64,000 bases of DNA from Chloroflexota bacterium (GTDB lineage: Bacteria; Chloroflexota; UBA6077; FW602-bin22; CADDYW01), in assembly GCA_902810745.1 (NCBI GenBank), contig CADDYW010000001.1:124001-188000 (forward strand), given 5' to 3'. Below are positions 35,775 through 43,021 of this stretch, in pieces. A model generated the notes under the pieces. The model had not been told where the DNA came from. It did no database searches and worked only from the letters and a program-made list of their open reading frames with translations. Both the position numbers and the translations under genes were made by a program. Positions within the stretch are counted from its first letter, which is position 1, and each line of letters begins with the position of its first letter.

Positions 35775-37178
35775 ATGGGATGGCTGAGGACGGCACCAAT
35801 GTCTCGCATCTTCTTTCGACTACTTGGTGCCCTCGGTGGCCTCGCAATACTCCTATCGCTCGCGTCTCCTGCCCTTGCGCAGGACGAGCCGATCACCCTG
35901 CCGGACTTCCCCATTCCGAACGGACACTTCTATACCCAGGCCAGTGGGCGCGGCAGCACGTTCGGCTTTCCGATCACGGACGGCGGCGGCGCCAACTTCA
36001 ACAGCGAGTTCGTGCGCCTGGGCGGCGTGGCGCATCTTGGCTATCCCGCCTCCGAGCGATTCATCTTCGACGGATTCGTCACCCAGGCCACGCAGAAGAC
36101 CCTCCTTCAGTGGCGTCCAGAATCGGGCCGGGTAGCGTTTGTCAACGTCTTCGACGTCTTCACCGATCGCGGCCTCGACTCGGCGCTCGCCAAAACGCGT
36201 CTGATCCCCCCGACGGCCGACAATCGTGCCGACAGCGGCTTGACGTGGCCCGAGGTGCAGGCGCGCCACCTCGCGATTCTGAACCAAAATTCCGCGATCA
36301 AAGCTCGCTATTTCGCCGACCCCGATCCGATCGACGACTTTGGCCTGCCCCAGGGGAGCGAAGACTTCGGCGGCGTCTTCGTGATTCGCTGCCAGCGAGC
36401 CGCGTTCCAGCAGTGGCGCATCAACACGTCGTTTGCCCGCGCGGGCGACGTCACGCAGGTCAACGCGGGCGACCTGGCCAAGGAGTTTGGGCTCGTCCCG
36501 GAAACGGCGACCACGCCAGTGCCAGCACCGGACCAGGTTGTCGCGCCACTCGGACAGGAGATTCGAGCTGATTCGACCACCGTAGCCGCGGTGAAGCGAG
36601 CGGCCGCCGTGGCACGCCCATCGCTTGTCCGGATCGACGTCGTGCTGCCAGATAGCACGGGGGTCGCCTCTGGGATCGTGATTGATCGTCGCGGAGTGAT
36701 TCTGACGAACGCCCACGTCGTAGCGAATGCCATGCTCATCCGGGTCACGTTCGTCAACGGAACCGCGCTCGCGGCAACGGTCGCGGGGATCGATCCGGAT
36801 AACGACATCGCGGTTCTGCGCGTGGACTCTACGGCGATCGGAAGTGGCGTCACTCCGGCGTCGATTACAGCCGGATCGAAGCTGCAGCCCGGGCAGCGGG
36901 TCGCGGCTCTCGGCTTCACCCCATTCTTTCCCGGGCAGCCGTCCGTCCGATTGGGTGTCTTCCAGACCGTACTCGCGGGTAGTCCATCCGTGCTCCGTTC
37001 GGACACGTACATCCTGCCCGGCGATAGCGGTGGGATGCTGCTGGACCTGAGCGGCCACGTCGTCGGAGTAAATGACGAGATCCGCTTCACCCGTCAGCCA
37101 CAGCAGCCGCTGATCTCCTTTTCGATCGATGCCGCCGACGCGCTTCAGATTGCGCAGCGACTCCTGCAAGGTAGGTAG
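35775..37178 (+). CDS. Secreted trypsin-like serine protease with N-terminal LGYP-type module
   Basis: 467 aa. Signal peptide cleaved after ALA near residue 35. Residues about 60-245 form a module (LGYPASERF, TQKTLLQWRPE, FADPDPIDDFGLPQGSE, RCQRAAFQQW, GDLAKEFGLVP) homologous to the C-terminus of the GH18-like protein at 28272-29960. Residues 265-467 are a chymotrypsin-fold protease with His314 (TNAHVV), Asp344 (NDIAVL) and Ser418 (PGDSGG). No PDZ domain, unlike DegP/HtrA. Acts outside the membrane. Directly upstream of the division genes sbp-ftsA-ftsZ. Confidence 0.88.
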   Translation: MGWLRTAPMSRIFFRLLGALGGLAILLSLASPALAQDEPITLPDFPIPNGHFYTQASGRGSTFGFPITDGGGANFNSEFVRLGGVAHLGYPASERFIFDGFVTQATQKTLLQWRPESGRVAFVNVFDVFTDRGLDSALAKTRLIPPTADNRADSGLTWPEVQARHLAILNQNSAIKARYFADPDPIDDFGLPQGSEDFGGVFVIRCQRAAFQQWRINTSFARAGDVTQVNAGDLAKEFGLVPETATTPVPAPDQVVAPLGQEIRADSTTVAAVKRAAAVARPSLVRIDVVLPDSTGVASGIVIDRRGVILTNAHVVANAMLIRVTFVNGTALAATVAGIDPDNDIAVLRVDSTAIGSGVTPASITAGSKLQPGQRVAALGFTPFFPGQPSVRLGVFQTVLAGSPSVLRSDTYILPGDSGGMLLDLSGHVVGVNDEIRFTRQPQQPLISFSIDAADALQIAQRLLQGR

Positions 37179-37181
37179 CCC

Positions 37182-37550
37182 ATGTGGTTTCCGGCACTCG
37201 GCCTTCTTCTTGGTGTCTTGATCGGTCTGATGTTTTCTGTCTCGATCCCGGCGACGTTCGCGCGTTATACGGCCATTGCCATCCTCGCGGCTCTCGACTC
37301 GATCCTCGGGGCAGCCCGCGCCGAGCTCGAACACGAGTACGATAGCCAGATCTTCCTATCTGGGCTGATCTCGAACATGTTGCTGGCGGGGCTTTTGACC
37401 TACGTGGGAGACCGCCTCGGCGTTCAGCTCAACCTGGCGGCCGTGGTCGGATTCGGGGTGCGCGTCTTTACGAATCTCGCCCGGATTCGGCGTCTCATCT
37501 TCTTTCACGCTCGCCAGTCGCGCCAGCAGACGAGCACAGAAAGTTCGTAA
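37182..37550 (+). CDS. sbp: Small basic membrane protein (DUF1290, Sbp)
   Basis: 122 aa with three hydrophobic segments: 2-24, 30-45 and 60-80. Contains the family stretch YTAIAILAALDSILGAARA and FLSGLISNMLLAG, and GVRVFTNLARIRRLIF at the end. In Gram-positive bacteria the sbp gene lies beside ftsA/ftsZ or divIB, as here; its function is unknown, though location hints at division. Starts 3 bases after the protease stop, and so may be cotranscribed with it. Confidence 0.88.
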   Translation: MWFPALGLLLGVLIGLMFSVSIPATFARYTAIAILAALDSILGAARAELEHEYDSQIFLSGLISNMLLAGLLTYVGDRLGVQLNLAAVVGFGVRVFTNLARIRRLIFFHARQSRQQTSTESS

Positions 37551-37567
37551 AAGCGGAGGCGTACCTA

Positions 37568-37596
37568 TTGCCGGTCCCGGGTCGCCGTCGTATAAT
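37568..37596 (+). promoter_or_regulatory. Promoter of ftsA
   Basis: TTGCCG (37568-37573), 17-base spacer, TATAAT (37591-37596). Predicted start near 37603, giving a leader of about 167 bases. Confidence 0.75.
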
Positions 37597-37602
37597 GGGC
37601 GC

Positions 37603-37769
37603 TGCCTGTGGGACGAGCGGTAGGCACCCGGGACCCCTGCGGGTTGGGAGGTGGGACGATAGCCGCCTTTCCCCAATCACGTCGGAACGACCGCAGCACC
37701 CTCCGGCGAGTCCCTCTTGCTTTTGTACCGGTGGTTGTCCAGCCGCGCGAGGCCAAAGGTGGGGCGTAG
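37603..37769 (+). promoter_or_regulatory. Long structured ftsA leader
   Basis: No gene is seen. Stem TGCCT (37603-37607) / AGGCA (37622-37626), followed by GC-rich CCCGGGACCCCTGCGGG and a GGGAGGTGGG stretch. Two in-frame choices for initiation were considered; GTG 37770 fits the FtsA N-terminus, with AAAGG as a weak RBS. Confidence 0.35.
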
Positions 37770-39026
37770 GTGGCAAAGGATCGAATAGTCGTCGGGATCG
37801 ACGCCGGTTCGACGAAAGTTACGACCCTCATTGCCGAGGTCAGCCGACACAACAACGTTCATATCATCGGCGTAGGGGTCGCCCCATCGCGAGGACTGCG
37901 CAAAGGCGTCGTGATCAACATCGACGAAACCGTCGAGTCGATCGCGACCTCGGTCGAGAAGGCCGAACGTATCTCGGGCCACAAGGTCTCGAGAGCGTAC
38001 GTCGGCATTGCCGGAACTCACGTGACCTCGCTCAACAACCGGGGCGTGGTCGCCGTTGCGCACCCCGATCGAACCATCACGGCAGAGGACGTCGCGCGGG
38101 CAATCGACGCGGCGCAGGTCATCAACGTTCCGAGCAACCGCGAGATTCTGCACACGATTCCTCGCCACTTTATCGTTGATGGCCAGGAGGGTGTCCGTAA
38201 TCCAGTCGCGATGCTGGGCTATCGGCTCGACGTCGAGACGCATATCGTGACCGGAGCGGTGACCGCGATTCAGAATCTGACAAAATGCTTTCACCGCGTC
38301 GGAATCGAGGTCGAGCAGATCGTCCTCCAGTCGCTCGCCGCGAGTGAGGCTGTCCTCACGGACGAGGAAAAGGAGATGGGGGTCGCTCTGGTCGACATCG
38401 GCGGGGGCACAACCGAGATTGCGATTTTCGTCGACGGGAGCGTCTGGCACACTGGTGTCCTTTCGGTCGGGGGCAACCACATCACCAACGACATTGCCGT
38501 TCGCCTGCGCACCCCGTTCGCGGAGGCGGACGAGATCAAGATCAAATACGCGCATGCTCTGGTCAGCGAGATCGATCCCGAGGAGATGGTCGAGGTCCAG
38601 ACGTTTGGAAACGGCCGCGTCCAGACGGTACCACGCAGGGATATCTGCGAGGTTGCCGAGGCTCGGCTCGAAGAAACGTTACAGCTGGTTCGTGGCGAGA
38701 TCAGACGCTCGGGCTACGACGGCCTGCTGCCGGCTGGCGTGGTACTTGTCGGTGGAACCGCGCAGCTGCAGGGCATCGTAGATCTGGCTACCGAGCTACT
38801 CCAGCTACCCGCTCGGCAGGGAATCCCACGAGGAGTCCACGGATTGGTCGACACCGTCGATGGACCGGCCTACGCGACGAGCGTCGGCCTGATCCTGTGG
38901 GGAGCCCGAAGTCGAGACCGAGCGATCGACCGACGAGTGGTCGCCAACCGCGATGATCGCTTTGCTGCTGACTCGCATCGTGTCGGTGGCTGGGTGAAAG
39001 GTTGGCTTCGCGCGATTCTTCCGTAA
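37770..39026 (+). CDS. ftsA: Cell division protein FtsA
   Basis: Actin-like ATPase that tethers FtsZ to the membrane (418 aa). Phosphate-1 motif VVGIDAGSTKVTTLIAEV at the start, SHS2/1C insertion around 85-165 (YVGIAGTHVTSLNNRGVVAV), phosphate-2 LVDIGGGTTEIAIF, adenosine motif VLVGGTAQLQG. The C-terminal GGWVKGWLRAILP is the amphipathic membrane-targeting helix. Next to sbp and ftsZ in the standard order. GTG start. Confidence 0.96.
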   Translation: MAKDRIVVGIDAGSTKVTTLIAEVSRHNNVHIIGVGVAPSRGLRKGVVINIDETVESIATSVEKAERISGHKVSRAYVGIAGTHVTSLNNRGVVAVAHPDRTITAEDVARAIDAAQVINVPSNREILHTIPRHFIVDGQEGVRNPVAMLGYRLDVETHIVTGAVTAIQNLTKCFHRVGIEVEQIVLQSLAASEAVLTDEEKEMGVALVDIGGGTTEIAIFVDGSVWHTGVLSVGGNHITNDIAVRLRTPFAEADEIKIKYAHALVSEIDPEEMVEVQTFGNGRVQTVPRRDICEVAEARLEETLQLVRGEIRRSGYDGLLPAGVVLVGGTAQLQGIVDLATELLQLPARQGIPRGVHGLVDTVDGPAYATSVGLILWGARSRDRAIDRRVVANRDDRFAADSHRVGGWVKGWLRAILP

Positions 39027-39037
39027 ACCTCATCTCG

Positions 39038-39083
39038 GATTGACCCAGTACCGCGCGGTCAATCGATCCGGCCGCAGCCGGAT
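39038..39083 (+). promoter_or_regulatory. Tandem hairpins between ftsA and ftsZ
   Basis: First stem GATTGACC (39038-39045) / GGTCAATC (39057-39064), loop 11. Second stem ATCCGGC (39066-39072) / GCCGGAT (39077-39083) with a CGCA tetraloop. No T-run follows. They may mark RNA processing, tune the FtsA:FtsZ ratio, or act as a partial terminator. Confidence 0.5.
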
Positions 39084-39136
39084 GCCGGAATCTAAGCGCC
39101 CGTTCTTCGAGCGCAACACGTAGAGGGAATGACGCC

Positions 39137-40213
39137 ATGATGCCCATGCCCGAAATCGTATCTTTCGCAAACATCAAGGTAGTCGGGGTTGGCGGAGGCG
39201 GAAGCAACGCGGTCAACCGCATGATCCAGGCCGAGGTCCGGGGTATCGAGTTCATCGCGATCAATACTGATGCCCAGGCGCTCGCTCGGACGGATGCCGA
39301 CCGCAAGATACATATTGGCGATAAGCTCACGAAAGGGCTGGGGGCCGGGGGAAAGCCAGAGGTGGGGACGAAGGCCGCGGAGGAGACGAGCGACCAGATC
39401 TACGAGGCGCTCAAAGATGCAGATATGGTCTTCATCACCGCGGGCATGGGCGGAGGAACGGGAACTGGCGCCGCGCCGGTCGTCGCGCAGATCGCGCAGG
39501 AGGTCGGAGCCCTGACCGTGGCCGTGGTCACCAAGCCGTTCACGTTCGAGGGAGCACGCCGTCGGACCAATGCCGAGGAAGGCATCAACAATCTCAAGGA
39601 CCGCGTCGATACTCTCATCGTCATCCCAAATGATCGTCTGCTCCAGGTCGTCGACAAGAAGATGTCAGTCGAAGCCGCATTCCGGGTCGTCGACGAGGTG
39701 CTCCAGCACGGAATTCAGGGCATCGCCGAGCTGATTACCGTCCCCGGACTCATCAACCTGGACTTCGCCGACGTGAAGACGATCATGGCGCGCGCGGGCT
39801 CGGCTCTCATGGCGATCGGGCGCGCCGAGGGCGAAGAGCGAGCTGCAGAGGCCGCACGGATGGCCGTCTCGAGCCCTCTGCTAGAAGTTTCGATCGATGG
39901 GGCGAAGGGTGTGCTGTTCAATGTTACCGGAGGCCCTGACCTGACGCTCTTCGAAGTCAATCAGGCGGCCGATATCATTACGAAGGCGGCCGATGCGGAG
40001 GCGAACGTCATCTTCGGCGCGGTCATCGATCCGCATATGCAGGGAGAGGTCAAAATTACCGTGATCGCCACCGGATTCGACGGGAAGGCGGCCTCGGGGT
40101 CCGCGCAACGTGCTCCCCAGGCCACGACGATCAAAGCTGCCCGCGAGCCGATCCCGCAGCACACGTTCCAGAACGACGATCTCGATATTCCGGCGTTTCT
40201 GCGTCGCCGATAG
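39137..40213 (+). CDS. ftsZ: Cell division protein FtsZ
   Basis: Tubulin-like GTPase that forms the Z ring (358 aa). N-terminal [12 protein letters not shown], tubulin signature [17 protein letters not shown]7 loop [11 protein letters not shown], and short linker ending in the conserved C-terminal peptide [10 protein letters not shown] that binds FtsA. GAGGGA lies upstream of ATG. The disordered linker is only about 35 residues, shorter than in many bacteria. Confidence 0.98.
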   Translation: MMPMPEIVSFANIKVVGVGGGGSNAVNRMIQAEVRGIEFIAINTDAQALARTDADRKIHIGDKLTKGLGAGGKPEVGTKAAEETSDQIYEALKDADMVFITAGMGGGTGTGAAPVVAQIAQEVGALTVAVVTKPFTFEGARRRTNAEEGINNLKDRVDTLIVIPNDRLLQVVDKKMSVEAAFRVVDEVLQHGIQGIAELITVPGLINLDFADVKTIMARAGSALMAIGRAEGEERAAEAARMAVSSPLLEVSIDGAKGVLFNVTGGPDLTLFEVNQAADIITKAADAEANVIFGAVIDPHMQGEVKITVIATGFDGKAASGSAQRAPQATTIKAAREPIPQHTFQNDDLDIPAFLRRR

Positions 40214-40222
40214 CCTGTACGT

Positions 40223-40260
40223 CCGGTAGCGGGCGTCGATCGTCTCGCACCCGCTACCGG
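40223..40260. terminator. Bidirectional terminator-like hairpin after ftsZ
   Basis: Perfect 11-base stem CCGGTAGCGGG (40223-40233) / CCCGCTACCGG (40250-40260), 16-base loop, between the convergent ftsZ and oxidoreductase genes. No T-run on either side, so it may act with Rho or as a 3'-end stabiliser. Confidence 0.55.
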
Positions 40261-40271
40261 TCAGTGCTTGG

Positions 40272-40958
40272 TCAGACGTCGCTACTGACCGCCGTTCGTA
40301 CCGCCTCGACGAATCGCGCCTCGCGCTGCGCCCCTAGAAGCTCGACTTTATCGTTGATCACGATCTTGGGGACACCAGACACCTGGTAACGATCCGATAG
40401 CTCCGGAAACTCGCTCGCTTCGATCACGTCGGCGGTCACCCGCTCGCTCTCGATCGCCATCTCGTGGGCCATCCTGGCCACACCGGGGCAGTACGGTCAG
40501 GTGGGAGTTACGAACACGCGAATGTGGACGTCTTCAGTCAGGTTGTCGAGGTTTGCCCGCGTCGTCTCGGACAGGGACGTCGTTCCTTTCGACAGATCAA
40601 CAATGTCTTGAATGAGTGTCGAGAACTCATTTCCCGCGGGAATCCCCATGAAACGGACTTTCCCCCGTCCCTGTCCGTGAAGCACAATCGTGGGAACAAG
40701 ATCCGCTGTGACGCCCTCGTCCGCGCCAGCCTGCGGCTCCGTTCTAAGATCGTGGACGGTCACTGATAGCTTGGGTGACAGTTCGGCCACCTCGTTGAGA
40801 AGCTGCTCGGTTTCCTCGCAGTAGGGGCACTCGGTCTGGCCGGGAATGGTCAGAAGCGACCGCTTCCGCGTGAACAGCTCCATTGTGACCGGTTCTTGCA
40901 GATTGTCTGAAAAGAAAGCGCGGACCTGATCGGCCACGTTTGCCGACAAGAGCGCCAT
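40272..40958 (-). CDS. Glutaredoxin-like protein disulfide oxidoreductase, probable selenoprotein (in-frame UGA)
   Basis: 228 residues if UGA (40499-40497) is read through; two thioredoxin folds as in archaeal/thermophile PDO, of near-identical length. N-terminal unit has CPYC (44-47, TECPYCEETEQL). The C-terminal unit reads VFVTPT, UGA, PYCPGVARMAHEMA, ending with cis-Pro GVPKIVIN. UGA occupies residue 154, the nucleophilic Cys of CPYC. Homology is uninterrupted and in frame on both sides, and a SECIS-like hairpin follows. Start ATG 40958 is chosen (GGAGG 6 bases upstream; ATG 40982 overlaps the -10). Otherwise it would be a pseudogene or sequencing error. Confidence 0.8.
40464..40481 (-). 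promoter_or_regulatory. SECIS-like hairpin downstream of the UGA
   Basis: Minus strand: stem GTGGCC (40481-40476), loop AGGAT (40475-40471), stem GGCCCAC (40470-40464) with one bulged C. The apical loop begins 22 bases past the UGA and contains the GG of bacterial SECIS loops (E. coli fdhF loop AGGUCU, stem also with one bulge). Confidence 0.55.
40497..40499 (-). other. Candidate selenocysteine codon (UGA)
   Basis: Reads TGA on the minus strand between the Thr of VFVTPT and PYCPG. The conserved family residue here is the first Cys of CPYC. A single-base change from TGC or TGT would give it. Confidence 0.7.
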
Positions 40959-40980
40959 AAAGCACCTCCATCCATGGGAC

Positions 40981-40986
40981 ATTGTA
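40981..40986 (-). promoter_or_regulatory. -10 element of the oxidoreductase gene
   Basis: Minus strand TACAAT; predicted start near 40974, which excludes the ATG at 40982 and supports 40958. Confidence 0.45.
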
Positions 40987-41027
40987 GCGCAAAATCGTCG
41001 CCACGGGCGGAAAAGGGACAGGAGTAG

Positions 41028-41558
41028 ATGTCCGCTCAGCTGTTCAGCCCGTTCGACCGTGTCTTACCGGGGAAGCCGATACCGGAGTTTTCACTGCGCT
41101 CGACGACCAACCAGCGGATCCGCTCTGCCGATCTCATTGGACACCGCCTGGTCATCGTCTTCACCGGGAAACCGGGTGATCGCCGATCCCGTGTCCTGCT
41201 CAGTCGAGTGCGCAGTGCCATCCCGGCGATCGAACAGGAGGGTGGACTGATCCTGGCAGTTGCTCCGGTCGCCGCCGATACCGGATTCATTGCCGAGCCC
41301 GGTACGTCGGTCCCGTTTCCGCTCTTACGTGACGTCGCGTCGCTCGCTCACCGACAATTTGGAGCCGTCGATTGGAGTGGGGAACCGGCTTCCGCGCTCT
41401 TCGTCACGGATCCGTGCCAGCGAGTTATCTTTCGCGCGTTGACCGGGCTGGACGAACCGCTCCCGACAGCAGCGGATATTCTCACCTTCCTGAGAATGGA
41501 TCAGCTCACCTGCCCCACGTGCGGAGCCCTGATCGTCCCGCGCCGAGAAGCCTGGTGA
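41028..41558 (+). CDS. Peroxiredoxin-like thioredoxin-fold protein lacking the peroxidatic Cys
   Basis: 176 aa with AhpC/TSA fold features: KPIPEFSLRSTTNQRIRSAD at the start, LVIVFTGKPGDRRSR where the TPxC peroxidatic Cys should lie, FPLLRDVASLAHRQFGAVDW, and SALFVTDPCQRVIFRAL. No Cys is present in the active-site loop. The C-terminal tail carries LTCPTCGALIVP, a two-Cys knuckle possibly redox- or zinc-active. Divergent from the selenoprotein-like oxidoreductase, 69 bases between starts, suggesting a shared redox context. Function unknown. Confidence 0.75.
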   Translation: MSAQLFSPFDRVLPGKPIPEFSLRSTTNQRIRSADLIGHRLVIVFTGKPGDRRSRVLLSRVRSAIPAIEQEGGLILAVAPVAADTGFIAEPGTSVPFPLLRDVASLAHRQFGAVDWSGEPASALFVTDPCQRVIFRALTGLDEPLPTAADILTFLRMDQLTCPTCGALIVPRREAW

Positions 41559-41565
41559 GCTCGGC

Positions 41566-42474
41566 TCAGTTCTCCTCGTCCTGCCGGCGCTGGCGAAGAA
41601 ACTCTTCTAGCTGCTGGACGATCGTCTCGGCACTGGGGAGGTCGCTCGGCACGGTTGGCGGAGATTCCGACGACTCCGTCTCGGCCGAGGGCAAGGGGAG
41701 ACGCTGCTCGAGCTGCCGCACGTAGTTCGCCACGTCAGGATCGGCGGCGATGGCCTGTGCGATCTGGGCGTTGAACCGCTCTGCCGCGTGATTCAGCTCG
41801 CTCAGGTCAACCGTAAGATCGAAGAGGCTTGCAACTGTCTGGGCGATTGCCCGTGCGACGACGGGGTTAGCGGTCGAGGCAATGTAATGCGGAACGTTTC
41901 CCCAGACGCTCCCGCTGATGAGCCCACGATCACGCGAGGCCGCGCCAAGGACACCGAGAATTCCGGTCGGCCCTTCGTAATGCGAGCGCCGAAGACCAAG
42001 GCTGGCTAGGCGCCGCGCGAGAGTAGCCTCGCTGATCGACCCGGTGAGAACCGGCGGGCGGGAGTGGAGAACGTCGGCGAGCAGGCCCCCGAGAGCCAGG
42101 ACTGTGCCAGCGCCGCACGCGACCGCGTAATCAAGAATCACCCGGACGAACGTCTTCCAGCGCAGCTGTGGCTCGACGCCGAGGAGAATCAGGAAATCTC
42201 GGGAAGCCTCCGGAACGTGCGCGGCGAAGAACCTGATCTGGGGCCAGACAATCTGACGACGCGCCGCGTCGGCACCACGGACGTGTGGGCGCGTCTCGGT
42301 AAACACAAAGAACTCTTCTGGATCGATCTCCGCGCAGACCTCGGCATTCCATTGCCGAATGAATAGGCGCGCCGCCGTGGTGGCGGTCTCTGCGGCGTCA
42401 TTCCAGCCGGCACAGGCAATTAGCAACACCGGGTCACGAAGCTCCGGATGCTGAAACTCGACCAGGTAATCCAT
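41566..42474 (-). CDS. PAC2 family protein
   Basis: 302 aa. Proteasome-assembly-chaperone-2-like fold found in archaea and many actinobacteria/Chloroflexota; role in bacteria unknown. Begins MDYLVEFQHPELRDPVLLIACAG, then GWNDAAETATTAARLF, FFAAHVPEASRDFLILLGVE, GAGTVLALGGLLADVLHSRPP, ending in a Pro/Ser-rich acidic stretch and a predicted helix (TIVQQLEEFLRQRRQDEEN). Start ATG 42474 fits family and promoter. Stop is only 7 bases from the convergent plus-strand gene. Confidence 0.88.
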   Translation of the reverse strand: MDYLVEFQHPELRDPVLLIACAGWNDAAETATTAARLFIRQWNAEVCAEIDPEEFFVFTETRPHVRGADAARRQIVWPQIRFFAAHVPEASRDFLILLGVEPQLRWKTFVRVILDYAVACGAGTVLALGGLLADVLHSRPPVLTGSISEATLARRLASLGLRRSHYEGPTGILGVLGAASRDRGLISGSVWGNVPHYIASTANPVVARAIAQTVASLFDLTVDLSELNHAAERFNAQIAQAIAADPDVANYVRQLEQRLPLPSAETESSESPPTVPSDLPSAETIVQQLEEFLRQRRQDEEN

Positions 42475-42513
42475 CGGGTTCGACCCCTCTCGTTCTCGTC
42501 GCCTCGCGTCTTG

Positions 42514-42522
42514 AGTATAGCA
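42514..42522 (-). promoter_or_regulatory. Extended -10 promoter of the PAC2 gene
   Basis: Minus strand TGCTATACT, TGn extension plus TATACT; predicted start near 42507, 33 bases before ATG 42474. Identical 9-mer occurs at 45207-45215. Confidence 0.6.
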
Positions 42523-42566
42523 TATCGAGCAGTTTTGGAATCGCCCAGTTTTCCGCAGATTAACTC

Positions 42567-42594
42567 TTGACAACCCAAACAGACGTTCTATAAT
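42567..42594 (+). promoter_or_regulatory. Near-consensus sigma-70-type promoter
   Basis: TTGACA (42567-42572), 16-base spacer, TATAAT (42589-42594): both hexamers perfect, the strongest such pair noted in the window. Drives the small QRSLF protein and the radical SAM gene after a 133-base leader. Confidence 0.8.
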
Positions 42595-42733
42595 GGCAGC
42601 AGTACGAACAGTTGCACGGCCCGCCGTCGCGCGAGGTCGCTGCCCGGCGAGCCTCCAGCGCTCACGTCTTCGACGGGGAGTCTGAGAAGGGCTCGATCAA
42701 CCGCTGTCCGAAGCCGAACACGAGGGAAAAATC

Positions 42734-43021
42734 ATGGAAGTCTGGGTGCAACGCTCCTTATTCGACGAGCCCGCCTTTGCTCGTCCGACGACGATAACAC
42801 TCTCGCGCCAGACTCCAGGCGCCGGGCGACGGCGCTCTCCACGTCTCGATCGATCGCGCGTGACACGCGATCCTGCCGTGGCCCTCAGCTACGCGAATGG
42901 CGCGGCGGCTGCCAGTGATTTCCGCTTGGGGCTCGCCCGCGCCTTTACTCAGCTGTCGCCGGAGCAGCGCGATGCGCTGCGCGCCGTCTTCCGCCGCGAG
43001 CGTTCGACGTCGGCGGCGTGA
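42734..43021 (+). CDS. Small basic protein with putative sliding-clamp-binding motif
   Basis: 95 aa, no recognised family. Residues 6-10 are QRSLF, followed by DEPAF, close to the beta-clamp-binding consensus QLSLF. The middle is Arg-rich (GRRRSPRLDRSRVTRD) and the end helical (FRLGLARAFTQLSPEQRDALRAVFR). GAGGGA precedes ATG, and the stop overlaps the radical SAM gene start by 4 bases (GTGA), so both are translated together. A DNA-repair accessory role is inferred only from these features. Confidence 0.6.
   Translation: MEVWVQRSLFDEPAFARPTTITLSRQTPGAGRRRSPRLDRSRVTRDPAVALSYANGAAAASDFRLGLARAFTQLSPEQRDALRAVFRRERSTSAA

Noticed and set aside
40497-40982. Two separate genes at the oxidoreductase (161 and 69 codons)
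   Set aside because: Both are one homologous protein in the same frame interrupted by TGA; the second half has no RBS at its GTG (40481).
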